From contig JAZSLZ010000095.1 in the NCBI GenBank assembly GCA_045535635.1, forward strand, positions 1 to 25,176: 25,176 bases of DNA, read 5' to 3'. Shown here piece by piece: positions 5,863 to 14,455 of the stretch. The DNA comes from RGIG8700 sp045535635 (GTDB taxonomy: Bacteria > Bacillota > Clostridia > RGIG6154). The position numbers and the translations under genes were made by a program. How positions within the stretch are numbered: position 1 is the stretch's first letter; each line of letters opens with the position of its first letter. The notes under the pieces were generated by a model, which did no database searches, had not been told where the DNA came from, and saw only the letters and a program-made list of their open reading frames with translations.

Positions 5863-6105
5863 ATGATCGGAATTTTAAGAAAAGCAAGTAAAATCATAAT
5901 TTGGGTAGCAATTGCTGCAGTTGTAGTAAATGGAATAATTATGATGAATAAGTTACCTTTTGAAGGTCTTTGTTCTATTTTGATAGGTGGAGGCGCACTG
6001 TTGTTTGAGCTTGGTTTCATATTAGTGTTTTTAGAAATGGCTGAAAATGTTGAGATATTAAAGTTCAGAGCAGGATTATCTGAAGAAAAAAATAAAGATA
6101 AATAA
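5863..6105 (+). CDS. Small membrane protein, paralogue of the zinc-ribbon protein, under XRE control
   Basis: 80 residues, function not recognised. A basic start MIGILRKASK is followed by two hydrophobic segments (about 11-28 and 34-54, the latter ending LGFILVFLEMAENVEILK) and a short charged tail. It matches the first 70 residues of the 4893-5228 product in layout and key motifs (LRKASK; GFI-x-x-FL-x-MA-x-x-x-E) but has no zinc ribbon. Start ATG 5863 has AGGAGGA upstream. Its promoter is consensus with an operator in the spacer. A small hydrophobic protein next to a dedicated repressor could be a stress-induced membrane factor or a toxin; neither is shown. Confidence 0.8.
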   Translation: MIGILRKASKIIIWVAIAAVVVNGIIMMNKLPFEGLCSILIGGGALLFELGFILVFLEMAENVEILKFRAGLSEEKNKDK

Positions 6106-6115
6106 ATGTAAGAAT

Positions 6116-6214
6116 ACCTGCGATTTCGCAGGTCTGCTTTGTCGATATATGAGCTTTGCTCATTCGATATATTTACCTTGCGGTAAATTCGATATAACCT
6201 AAAGGTTTCGATAT
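6116..6214. repeat. Hairpin array 2, linker TCGATAT
   Basis: It starts with hairpin ACCTGCGA-TT-TCGCAGGT (6116-6133). TCGATAT then occurs at 6142, 6164, 6189 and 6208. Between these lie ATGAGC-TTT-GCTCAT, ATTTACC-TTGC-GGTAAAT and AACC-TAAA-GGTT. Stems differ in sequence and length; the linker is invariant. It lies between the convergent 80-residue protein gene and proS and runs directly into a terminator. Confidence 0.9.
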
Positions 6215-6245
6215 AAAAAATCCTTGCATATAGCAAGGATTTTTT
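6215..6245. terminator. Bidirectional terminator between the 80-residue protein gene and proS
   Basis: AAAAAATCCTTGC and GCAAGGATTTTTT pair perfectly around ATATA, giving a T run on either strand. It is suited to ending both convergent transcripts. Confidence 0.9.
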
Positions 6246-6251
6246 GCGTAA

Positions 6252-7691
6252 TTAATATGCTTTTCCCCAATATACCATCTTTTTGGCAGGTTTTCCGCAA
6301 CAGATACATTTATCTGAAATTTCTTCCTGCTCGAATGGGATACATCTTGAGGTTGCGCCTGTAAGTTCTTTAATTTTAAGTTCACATTCCTGATCGCCGC
6401 ACCACATAGCCTTGATAAAGCCAGGGTTTTCGTCAAGCTGTTTTTTCATTTCGTCGATGTCTGTCATTTTGTAGGTTCTTTCTTCTCTGTGTGCTCTTGC
6501 TTTTTCAAGCATTGCATTTTGAACCGCATCTAAAAGCTTTTCAACTTCTTCTTTTATGTTGTCAAGAGAAACAACAACCTTTTCGCCGTTATCACGACGA
6601 GCAATAATTGCCTGATTGTTTTCAATGTCTTTAGGACCGATTTCAATTCTGAGTGGAATACCTCTCATTTCCTGTTCGCTGAACTTAAATCCAGGGCTCT
6701 TATCAGATGCATCAACCTTAACTCTTACTGTGTCTTTAAGAGTGTTATAAAGTTCGTCTGCTTTATCAAGTACGCCTTCTTTGTGCTGAGCGATTGGAAT
6801 AATCATAACCTGAGTTGGAGCGATTCTTGGTGGGAGAACAAGTCCGTTGTCATCACCGTGAACCATAATGATTGCACCGATAAGTCTTGTTGTAACACCC
6901 CAAGATGTCTGATGTACATATTTAAGCTGATTGTCCTTGTCTGCAAACTGAATTTCAAATGCTTTTGCAAAGCCATCACCAAAGTTGTGTGATGTACCTG
7001 ACTGGAGTGCGATACCACTGTGCATTAAAGCTTCAATTGTGTATGTCTGTTCTGCACCTGCGAATTTTTCTTTGTCTGTTTTCTGACCTTTAACTACAGG
7101 CATAGCAAGAACATTTTCACAGAAGTCTGCATAAACATTTAACATTCTGATTGTTTCTTCCTGTGCTTCTTCTGCAGTTGCGTGAGCTGTGTGGCCCTCC
7201 TGCCATAAGAATTCAAGGCTACGAAGGAATGGTCTTGTTGTTTTTTCCCATCTTACAACACTGCACCACTGATTATAGAGCTTTGGAAGGTCTCTGTATG
7301 AGTGAATAATGTCTTTATAATGGTCGCAGAAAAGTGTTTCTGATGTAGGACGAACACAAAGTCTTTCTGTTAATGGTTCTAAGCCACCGTGTGTTACCCA
7401 TGCAACTTCAGGAGCAAAGCCTTCAACGTGGTCTTTTTCTTTCTGAAGTAAGCTTTCAGGGATAAACATAGGCATATAAACATTTTCGTGACCTAAATCC
7501 TTGAACATTTTATCAAGAGTTTTCTGAATGTTTTCCCAGATGGCATAGCCGTAAGGTTTAATAATCATACATCCACGAACTCTTGAATAGTCAACGAGTT
7601 CTGCTTTTTTTACAATATCTGTGTACCATTTTGCGAAGTCTACATCCATAGATGTAATATCTTCAACGAATTTTTTTGAATCTTTAGCCAT
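6252..7691 (-). CDS. proS: Prolyl-tRNA synthetase (ProS, short archaeal/eukaryotic-like form)
   Basis: Charges tRNA-Pro with proline in the cytoplasm. At 479 residues it is far shorter than the 570-residue bacterial form and lacks its editing insert. The N-terminal half holds the class II core, with the motif 2 region VVRWEKTTRPFLRSLEFLWQEGHTAHAT. The anticodon-binding domain follows, and a C-terminal part with CGDQEC...CICCGKPAKKMVYWGKAY carries cysteines for a zinc site and ends in Tyr, as in this subgroup. This form is common in Clostridia. Start ATG 7691 has AGGAG. It is the last gene of ispD-ispF-proS, 10 bases after ispF, and ends just before a shared terminator. Confidence 0.97.
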   Translation of the reverse strand: MAKDSKKFVEDITSMDVDFAKWYTDIVKKAELVDYSRVRGCMIIKPYGYAIWENIQKTLDKMFKDLGHENVYMPMFIPESLLQKEKDHVEGFAPEVAWVTHGGLEPLTERLCVRPTSETLFCDHYKDIIHSYRDLPKLYNQWCSVVRWEKTTRPFLRSLEFLWQEGHTAHATAEEAQEETIRMLNVYADFCENVLAMPVVKGQKTDKEKFAGAEQTYTIEALMHSGIALQSGTSHNFGDGFAKAFEIQFADKDNQLKYVHQTSWGVTTRLIGAIIMVHGDDNGLVLPPRIAPTQVMIIPIAQHKEGVLDKADELYNTLKDTVRVKVDASDKSPGFKFSEQEMRGIPLRIEIGPKDIENNQAIIARRDNGEKVVVSLDNIKEEVEKLLDAVQNAMLEKARAHREERTYKMTDIDEMKKQLDENPGFIKAMWCGDQECELKIKELTGATSRCIPFEQEEISDKCICCGKPAKKMVYWGKAY

Positions 7692-7701
7692 TTTTTTTCT
7701 C

Positions 7702-8163
7702 CTATTCTATCAGGCAAATTGCATGGGCTTCCATACCTTCACCGCTTCCGCAGTAGCCCATATGCTCTGATGTTGTAGCTTTTATGTTAATATTATTTAT
7801 ATCTGTTTCAAGTGCTTTTGCAACATTTTCTCTCATTTTTTCAATGTGTGGCATAAGCTTTGGTGCCTGTGCAATAACTGTTGCATCAATGTTTACAACC
7901 TTGTAAGGCAGAATAATTTCTTTTGTAAGCTCTAAAAGCTTAAGGCTTGAGATGCCTTTAAATCGTTCGTCGCTGTCAGGAAAGTGATAACCTATATCCC
8001 TTTTTGCGGCAGCACCAAGAAGTGCATCGCAGATTGCGTGAAGAAGAACATCTGCATCAGAATGACCAAGCAGTCCTTTTTCGTAGTCTATTTTAACACC
8101 GCCAAGGTATAAATCTCTGTTCTCTACAAGTCTGTGAAAATCTATTCCGTGTCCTATTCTCAT
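7702..8163 (-). CDS. ispF: 2-C-methyl-D-erythritol 2,4-cyclodiphosphate synthase
   Basis: Fifth enzyme of the MEP isoprenoid pathway, forming the cyclodiphosphate with release of CMP; works as a cytosolic trimer. The 153 residues match the usual 155-160. Zinc ligands Asp8, His10 and His42 are present (GHGIDFHR; GHSDADVLLHA), with the TTSEHMGYCGSGEGMEA substrate loop near the C-terminus. Its ATG overlaps the ispD stop by four bases, so translation is coupled and the two act on successive steps. Confidence 0.97.
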   Translation of the reverse strand: MRIGHGIDFHRLVENRDLYLGGVKIDYEKGLLGHSDADVLLHAICDALLGAAAKRDIGYHFPDSDERFKGISSLKLLELTKEIILPYKVVNIDATVIAQAPKLMPHIEKMRENVAKALETDINNINIKATTSEHMGYCGSGEGMEAHAICLIE

Positions 8164-8903
8164 TCAAAATCACCTCTGTATGCCAAAAGTGCTGATATTA
8201 TAAAATAATCATCAGGAGTTGTAAGCTTTATATTTGAGCTTTCCGATGGAACAATTGCAACTTTTTTGCCCAGTGCCTCCACAAGCTTACAGTCATCTGT
8301 TGCATCAAGACCATTTTCAAGTGCGAAGTTATGAGCATCAACAATTAAATTTCTGTCAAAGCCCTGAGGAGTCTGGATAAGATAAAGTCCGTCTCTTGGG
8401 ACAGTATCTTTAATAAAACCGTCAGTATCTGAAGATTTAATAGTGTCTTTCACAGGTGTTCCAAGTGCAGCTGCGCCGTTTTTTACTGTTTCTTCAATGC
8501 AGTTTAAAACCGACTGGTTTGTAACAAGCGGTCTTGCACCGTCGTGAATTAAAACAATATCACAATCATCTGACAAAGCAGAAAGACCTTTTTTAACGCT
8601 TTCCTGTCTTGTAGCACCGCCAACTACTATATTGCTGACTTTTTCGTATTCAAAGGCTTCAACTATTTCTTTTACGAAGTTGAAATCCTTTTCTGCTGCA
8701 ACGATGATAATGTCATCAACCTCACGGCAGTTTTCGAAAACATCAAGGGTGTAGGCAATAACAGGCTTTTCATCAATGCTTAAGAAAAGCTTGTTGAAAT
8801 CAATGCCCATTCTTGTGCCGCTTCCACCTGCTACTATTATGGCAGTTATTGTATTTTCTTTTTTCTGAAAGGTGGGGAAAACCCCTTTAATTATTTTAGC
8901 CAT
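8160..8903 (-). CDS. ispD: 2-C-methyl-D-erythritol 4-phosphate cytidylyltransferase
   Basis: Third MEP pathway enzyme: couples CTP with methylerythritol phosphate. The nucleotide-binding loop AIIVAGGSGTRMG, the following NKLFL lysine and the HDGARPLV motif are all present. There is an extra N-terminal stretch of about 18 residues (MAKIIKGVFPTFQKKEN) before the core. I chose ATG 8903 over the GTG at 8906 because GAGG lies 5 bases before the ATG but only 2 before the GTG. It is the first gene of ispD-ispF-proS and is divergent from mutS. Confidence 0.95.
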   Translation of the reverse strand: MAKIIKGVFPTFQKKENTITAIIVAGGSGTRMGIDFNKLFLSIDEKPVIAYTLDVFENCREVDDIIIVAAEKDFNFVKEIVEAFEYEKVSNIVVGGATRQESVKKGLSALSDDCDIVLIHDGARPLVTNQSVLNCIEETVKNGAAALGTPVKDTIKSSDTDGFIKDTVPRDGLYLIQTPQGFDRNLIVDAHNFALENGLDATDDCKLVEALGKKVAIVPSESSNIKLTTPDDYFIISALLAYRGDFE

Positions 8904-8928
8904 CACTACCTCACATTCTATCTAGTCT

Positions 8929-8957
8929 ATTATATATAATTTTGCCTTTAAATGCAA
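8929..8957 (-). promoter_or_regulatory. Promoter of the ispD-ispF-proS operon
   Basis: On the minus strand TTGCAT (8957-8952), 17 bases, TATAAT (8934-8929); transcription would start near 8922, about 20 bases before the start codon. Confidence 0.75.
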
Positions 8958-8977
8958 GTATTTTTACAAAAAAGATA

Positions 8978-9006
8978 TTGAAAAAAAACGGTGTTTGAAG
9001 TATAAT
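8978..9006 (+). promoter_or_regulatory. Promoter of the mutS-to-CBS operon
   Basis: TTGAAA (8978-8983), 17 bases, TATAAT (9001-9006). The leader to mutS is about 63 bases; no riboswitch, LexA-type site or strong hairpin is evident in it. Confidence 0.8.
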
Positions 9007-9076
9007 ATAATCAGGATTATTGTAAAATCAGGTAAACTATATAAAAAGAAAATTTAGTAATAGGAGAAAAGATAAA

Positions 9077-11689
9077 ATGCTCACTCCAATGATGCAACAA
9101 TATATGGAAATAAAAGAAAAAAACAAGGATACTATAATTTTTTATCGCCTTGGTGACTTTTACGAAATGTTTTTTGAAGATGCAAAAACTGCATCTCAGG
9201 TACTTGGCTTAACTTTAACCGGCAGAGATTGCGGTCTTGAGGAAAGAGCTCCTATGTGCGGTGTGCCTTTCCATAGCTGTGATCCATACATAACAAAGCT
9301 TGTTGCGGCAGGTTACAAGGTTGGAATTTGCGAACAGGTTGAAGACCCTAAAGAAGCCAAAGGCATTGTTAAAAGAGAAATTGTAAGAGTTGTAACACCG
9401 GGAACAATCACTCTTTCAGATGCGGTTGAAGAAACAAAAAACAACTTCCTTGTTTGCCTTTTCGCAAAGGGCGGGAAATACGGCTTTTCGGTAACAGATG
9501 CTTCAACAGGTGAGGTGTATGCAACAGAGTTTACTCAGGCGGGTGCAAAATCGGATATTTTAAGTGAAATAGCAAAGTTTTCGCCATCTGAAATTATATT
9601 CAACAAAGAGGTTGAAGATGATAAATTTTTAAAAAGAGTTTTAAAAGAAAAATATAACGCCTTTGTGCAAAGTGTTGAATCTGTTTACTGTGAAAAAGAA
9701 AATGCGAAAAATATGCTTAATAAACATTATGGCGACAATAAAGAATTATTCGCAAAAGAACTTGCTCTTTGTGCAACTGCAATACTTTTTGACTATCTTG
9801 AACAGACACAGATGACAGACCTTTCACATATGAAGGCAGTTCAGGTGTATGACAGCGTTCAGTTCCTTTCACTTGATGCAACTGCAAGAGCAAATTTAGA
9901 GCTTGTTAAAACTATGAGAGACGGTAACAAAAGAGGCTCTCTTTTAAGCGTTATTGACAGAACCTGCACACCGATGGGCGGAAGAATGATTTCAAACTGG
10001 GTACAACAACCTCTTGTTTCTGTTTCAAACATCAAAAGAAGAAATAAAGCGGTTGAAGAGCTTTATAACGAAACTGCTTTAAGGGATAATTTAAGAACTG
10101 CTCTTAAAGATATAAATGACATTGAAAGACTCGTTTCTAAAATAGAGTACCAGACGGTAAACGGAAAAGATTTAATTGCTCTTAAAAACACAATTAAAAA
10201 GCTTCCTGTAATTGCAAGTGTTGCAACCAAGTTCAAAAGCAGTTTGTTGCTTGAGCTTTATACAGATTTTGATTTACTTGGCGATATTTATGCTCTTATT
10301 GATGACGCAATAGACGATGAAGCACCATTTTCTGTTCGTGAGGGCGGAATTATAAAAAGAGGCTTTGATGCTCAGCTTGACGAATGGATTTACGGCAGAG
10401 ACCACGGTAAAGACCGACTTAAGGCTTTAGAGGCAGAGGAAAAAGAAAAAACAGGAATTAAAAATCTTAAGATTGGATTTAATAAGGTTTTCGGCTATTT
10501 CCTTGAGGTTACAAGGTCTTATCAGGAGCTTGTGCCTGACTATTACATAAGAAAACAAACTCTTACAAATGCAGAAAGATATATCACCCCTGAGCTTAAA
10601 GAGATTGAGGACCTTGTTTTAAGGTCGGACGAAAAGATTGTTGACAGAGAATATAAGCTTTTCTGCGAAATAAGAGAAAGAATAAAGGCACAAAGCCAGA
10701 GAATACAAAAAACTGCAAGGGTTATTGCAACGCTAGACACTTTGGCTTCTCTTGCGGAGGTTTCTGTTAAGAATGCTTATGTTATGCCTGAAATTGATGC
10801 AAGTGATATTATTGATATTAAAGACGGCAGACACGCAGTTGTTGAGCATTTTATGAGAGATGCTTTGTTTGTGCCAAACGACACACTTTTAGACTGCGAT
10901 GAAAATATGTTTTCTATTATCACAGGACCTAATATGGCAGGTAAATCCACATATATGAGACAGATTGCAATAATTGTGGTTCTGGCACAGATGGGATGCT
11001 TTGTTCCTGCAAAATCTGCAAGAATTGGTGTTGTTGATAAAATTTTCACAAGAATAGGTGCATCTGATGATTTAGCATCAGGACAGAGTACCTTTATGGT
11101 GGAAATGAACGAAATGGCAAACATCATAAACAATGCAACCTCTAAATCACTTTTAATCATTGACGAAATCGGAAGAGGTACATCAACCTTTGACGGTCTT
11201 GCAATTGCATGGGCGATAGTTGAACATATTACAGACAAAAAGAAAATCGGTGCAAGAACACTTTTTGCAACTCACTATCATGAGCTTACAGTTCTTGAAG
11301 ATAAAATCAAAGAGGTTAAAAATTACTGTATTACTGCTAAGAAGCGAGAAGATGACATTGTTTTCTTAAGAAAAATTGTAAGAGGCGGAGCAGATGAAAG
11401 CTACGGTATTGAGGTAGCAAAACTTGCAGGAATTTCGGACAGTGTTGTTAAAAAGGCTAAAAAGATTTTAGGTCAGCTTGAAATGGGCGGACAGAAACAG
11501 AAAAACAAAGAGGTTTTAACCGAAAAGCCAATTGAAACTGCAGATATGCCAATGCAGTTCAATATGTTTGACGGACCTAAGAATGAAATTATAGATGAAC
11601 TTAAAAATATTTCTTTAGAGGTGTTGACACCTATTGAAGCTATGAATAAATTATTCGAGCTTAAAAACAAGGCTGAAAAGCTGAATTAA
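9077..11689 (+). CDS. mutS: DNA mismatch repair ATPase MutS
   Basis: Recognises mismatches and small loops in DNA and recruits MutL. 870 residues, normal length. The mismatch-wedge motif GDFYEMF has Phe28 and Glu30. The connector, lever and clamp regions follow, then the ABC ATPase with Walker A GPNMAGKST (617-625, Lys623), signature region STFMVEM, Walker B LLIIDEIGRGTSTFDG and the ATHYHEL histidine. The C-terminal 60 residues correspond to the family's helix-turn-helix and beta-clamp region. Start ATG 9077 has TAGGAG. It is the first gene of an 11-gene operon and is 10 bases before mutL. Confidence 0.98.
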   Translation: MLTPMMQQYMEIKEKNKDTIIFYRLGDFYEMFFEDAKTASQVLGLTLTGRDCGLEERAPMCGVPFHSCDPYITKLVAAGYKVGICEQVEDPKEAKGIVKREIVRVVTPGTITLSDAVEETKNNFLVCLFAKGGKYGFSVTDASTGEVYATEFTQAGAKSDILSEIAKFSPSEIIFNKEVEDDKFLKRVLKEKYNAFVQSVESVYCEKENAKNMLNKHYGDNKELFAKELALCATAILFDYLEQTQMTDLSHMKAVQVYDSVQFLSLDATARANLELVKTMRDGNKRGSLLSVIDRTCTPMGGRMISNWVQQPLVSVSNIKRRNKAVEELYNETALRDNLRTALKDINDIERLVSKIEYQTVNGKDLIALKNTIKKLPVIASVATKFKSSLLLELYTDFDLLGDIYALIDDAIDDEAPFSVREGGIIKRGFDAQLDEWIYGRDHGKDRLKALEAEEKEKTGIKNLKIGFNKVFGYFLEVTRSYQELVPDYYIRKQTLTNAERYITPELKEIEDLVLRSDEKIVDREYKLFCEIRERIKAQSQRIQKTARVIATLDTLASLAEVSVKNAYVMPEIDASDIIDIKDGRHAVVEHFMRDALFVPNDTLLDCDENMFSIITGPNMAGKSTYMRQIAIIVVLAQMGCFVPAKSARIGVVDKIFTRIGASDDLASGQSTFMVEMNEMANIINNATSKSLLIIDEIGRGTSTFDGLAIAWAIVEHITDKKKIGARTLFATHYHELTVLEDKIKEVKNYCITAKKREDDIVFLRKIVRGGADESYGIEVAKLAGISDSVVKKAKKILGQLEMGGQKQKNKEVLTEKPIETADMPMQFNMFDGPKNEIIDELKNISLEVLTPIEAMNKLFELKNKAEKLN

Positions 11690-11699
11690 GGAGATTTTA

Positions 11700-13502
11700 A
11701 TGGGACGCATAAATGTACTTGATATAGATACAGTCAATAAAATTGCCGCAGGTGAGGTTGTAGAACGCCCTGCTGCTGCAGTAAAAGAGCTTATTGAAAA
11801 CTCTATTGACGCAGGTGCAGATAAGATTGTTATCGAAATCAAAAACGGTGGAAACACATATATAAGAATAACAGACAACGGATGCGGTATTGCATCTGAT
11901 GATGTTGAAAAAGCTTTCCTTCCTCACAGTACAAGCAAAATTATGTCAATTGATGATTTGACAACTCTTTATACTATGGGTTTCAGAGGTGAGGCTTTAG
12001 CAAGTATTTCTGCAGTTTCAAATGTTGACCTTATTACAAAAGCAAAGGAAGAAGCATTTGGAACGGCGATGAGTCTTTCAGGCGGTAAAATAGTTTCAAA
12101 AACAGAGGCAGGAGCACCTGACGGTACAACCATAGTTGTTAAGGATTTGTTTTTCAACACACCTGCAAGAATGAATTTTCTTAAAAAGGATGTAACCGAG
12201 GGTGCACACATAAAAGAAGTTGTGGAAAGAATGATTCTTGGTTATCCGTCTGTTTCCTTTAAATTCATAAACGGTGGAAGAGAGGTTTTATTTTCATCTG
12301 GAAACGGCAGTTTAAGAGATGCTTTCTCTGCAGTATATGGAAATGAACTTGCCTCAAATATGCTTGAGGTTGACTATACAAAAGAGGGCGTAAGAGTTTT
12401 CGGACTTGTGGGAACGCGTTATTCTTCAAGACCTAACAGAAATATGCAGAATTTCTATGTTAATAAAAGATGGGTTAAGTCCAAAACAATAATACACGGT
12501 GCAGAAAGTGCCTATAAAACAATGCTTATGACAGGCAAATTCCCTGTGCTTCTTCTTAACATAGAAATGCTTTCAAATATGACGGATGTTAATGTTCATC
12601 CACAAAAGCTTGAAATTAAGTTTTCTGATGAAAACATAGTACACAGTGCGGTTTACTGGGGTGTGCAGAATGCTCTGTTTTCTTCACAAAAAGAAAAAGA
12701 GGTAGAGCCAAAGACGGAAATAAAAAGCACATACACACCTGTGGTTAAGCCAAAGCCTGAAAAAACTTTTGAAAGTAATTATCAGCTTAAGCCTGAAAAA
12801 GAAGATTTCTTCACAAAAGAGATGTTGAATATTTTCAGAAAGCCTGATGAAAAAACTTTCGAGAAAGTTGCAGTTTTCAAAACACCTGAGCCTGATGAGC
12901 TTATATATGATGTTGAGCATAGAGCACCTGAGGTAAAGGCAGAGGAATTTAAGGTTATCGGTCAGCTTTTTGACACCTATATTCTTATTGAAAAAGACGA
13001 AAAGCTTCTTCTTATAGACCAACACGCCGCCCACGAGAGAATTAATTACGAAAAAATAATGGAGGATAAAAGAGTTTTAAGTCAGACTCTTTTATTTCCT
13101 GAAACATTAAGACTTTCTGCACTTGAGGCAGACACAGTGGAACAAAGCCTTGAAACCTTTGAGAAGCTTGGATTTTTAATAGAGCAGTTTGGCGGAGGTG
13201 ATTATATAGTCCGTCAGGCACCTGCAGATATGAAAGCGGAGGACATTGAAAGCTCTGTTACAGAGATTGTATCTCTCATAAGAGAGAAAAAATCTCCTGA
13301 AGATATTTACAGCTCTGCAGTATTTTCAATAGCTTGTAAAAGTGCAATAAAAGCAAATCATAAGCTTACGGATATAGAAATAAAAGCACTTGTTGAAAAA
13401 GTTTTGTATTATGACAGTGTAAGAACCTGTCCTCACGGCAGACCTGTTATTATATCCTTCAGCAAGAAATTTATAGAAAAAGAATTTAAAAGGATTGTGT
13501 AA
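11700..13502 (+). CDS. mutL: DNA mismatch repair protein MutL (endonuclease type)
   Basis: Partner of MutS; nicks the error-containing strand. 600 residues. The N-terminal GHKL ATPase shows IAAGEVVERPAAAVKELIENSIDAGA, DNGCGI and GFRGEAL. After a variable Lys/Glu-rich linker (about 320-410), the C-terminal domain has the endonuclease motif DQHAAHERINYE (Asp440 onward) and the metal-site CPHGRP near the end, so this MutL cuts DNA itself, as expected in an organism without MutH. Start ATG 11700 has AAGGAG. miaA begins at the base after its stop codon. Confidence 0.98.
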   Translation: MGRINVLDIDTVNKIAAGEVVERPAAAVKELIENSIDAGADKIVIEIKNGGNTYIRITDNGCGIASDDVEKAFLPHSTSKIMSIDDLTTLYTMGFRGEALASISAVSNVDLITKAKEEAFGTAMSLSGGKIVSKTEAGAPDGTTIVVKDLFFNTPARMNFLKKDVTEGAHIKEVVERMILGYPSVSFKFINGGREVLFSSGNGSLRDAFSAVYGNELASNMLEVDYTKEGVRVFGLVGTRYSSRPNRNMQNFYVNKRWVKSKTIIHGAESAYKTMLMTGKFPVLLLNIEMLSNMTDVNVHPQKLEIKFSDENIVHSAVYWGVQNALFSSQKEKEVEPKTEIKSTYTPVVKPKPEKTFESNYQLKPEKEDFFTKEMLNIFRKPDEKTFEKVAVFKTPEPDELIYDVEHRAPEVKAEEFKVIGQLFDTYILIEKDEKLLLIDQHAAHERINYEKIMEDKRVLSQTLLFPETLRLSALEADTVEQSLETFEKLGFLIEQFGGGDYIVRQAPADMKAEDIESSVTEIVSLIREKKSPEDIYSSAVFSIACKSAIKANHKLTDIEIKALVEKVLYYDSVRTCPHGRPVIISFSKKFIEKEFKRIV

Positions 13503-14420
13503 ATGAGTAAAATACCTCTTATTGTTCTTATGGGACCAACTGCATCTGGAAAAACATCTATGGCGGTTGAAATTTGCAAAAAGTATAACGGAGAAGTTGT
13601 AACTGCCGATTCTATGCAGGTTTATAAATATATGGATATTGGAACTGCAAAGCCAACCGTTGATGAAATGCAAGGCATTAAGCATTATATGATTGACCTT
13701 GTAGAGCCAACAGAAGAATACAGTCTTGCAGATTATGTGAAAGAAGCAAAAAAAGTTATTGAGGATATTAACTCAAGAGGAAAGCTTCCTGTACTTGCAG
13801 GAGGAACAGGTCTTTATATAGATACTCTTATTTCAGATATTGCTTTAAGTGACGGAGATAAAGACGAGGCTTTAAGAGAAGAGCTTTCGCAGGTTGCAAA
13901 AACACAGGGCGAGGATAAGCTTTTTGAAATTTTAAGAGAGGTGGACCCTGCTTCTTGTGAAACAATTCATAAAAACAATATAAAAAGAGTTATAAGAGCA
14001 ATTGAGTTCTTTAAAACCACAGGCATAAAACAAAGCGACCATATTAAAAATACAGTAAAAAATTCACCTTATGATTTAACTAAAATATGCCTTACATGGG
14101 ACAGAGAGACTCTTTACGAAAGAGTGAATAAGAGAGTTGATATTATGTTTGATATGGGACTTGAAGAAGAAGTGAAAAAAATAAGGGAAATGGGAGTTAA
14201 TTCAAAGCATACATCTATGCAGGGTATTGGCTATAAAGAAGTTTTCCCTTATCTAGACGGACATATTTCCCTTGAAGAAACAAAGGACATTATAAAGCAG
14301 GGAACAAGAAGATACGCAAAAAGGCAGATAACCTGGTTTAAGAGAGAAGAAAATACAAGCTTTGTTCCTGCTTGTTTTGAAAAAATAGATGAAATATTGA
14401 TGAAAAGTATGGAAAAGTAG
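13503..14420 (+). CDS. miaA: tRNA dimethylallyltransferase MiaA
   Basis: Transfers a dimethylallyl group to A37 of tRNAs reading UNN codons; the donor DMAPP comes from the pathway that includes ispD and ispF nearby. 305 residues. Visible: P-loop GPTASGKT (11-18), the DSMQVYKYMDIGTAKP segment, the VLAGGTGLYI loop, and YAKRQITWFKRE near the C-terminus. The start directly follows the mutL stop. The mutS-mutL-miaA-hfq order is conserved in many bacteria. Confidence 0.98.
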   Translation: MSKIPLIVLMGPTASGKTSMAVEICKKYNGEVVTADSMQVYKYMDIGTAKPTVDEMQGIKHYMIDLVEPTEEYSLADYVKEAKKVIEDINSRGKLPVLAGGTGLYIDTLISDIALSDGDKDEALREELSQVAKTQGEDKLFEILREVDPASCETIHKNNIKRVIRAIEFFKTTGIKQSDHIKNTVKNSPYDLTKICLTWDRETLYERVNKRVDIMFDMGLEEEVKKIREMGVNSKHTSMQGIGYKEVFPYLDGHISLEETKDIIKQGTRRYAKRQITWFKREENTSFVPACFEKIDEILMKSMEK

Positions 14421-14455
14421 CAAAGGATATTATATAATAAAAAAGGAGTGTTACT

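Noticed and set aside
5403..6105. Type II toxin-antitoxin pair
   Set aside because: The genes are divergent rather than in one operon and the membrane protein has no known toxin motif; repressor plus induced membrane protein fits the operators better, though toxicity is untested.
5265..6214. CRISPR array
   Set aside because: The repeated part is only 7-8 bases and the intervening units are self-complementary hairpins of uneven length; CRISPR repeats are 23 bases or longer and spacers are not palindromic. No cas gene is present.
5265..6214. Integron with attC sites
   Set aside because: Hairpins are short and in rows, without attC core sites, and no integrase gene is in the window.
5847..6236. 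129-residue minus-strand frame over the 80-residue membrane protein and array 2
   Set aside because: It crosses the hairpin array, lacks a ribosome site and is antisense to a gene with consensus promoter, operator and AGGAGG site.
10777..11238. 153-residue frame on the minus strand
   Set aside because: Shadow of the MutS ATPase domain; no family features.
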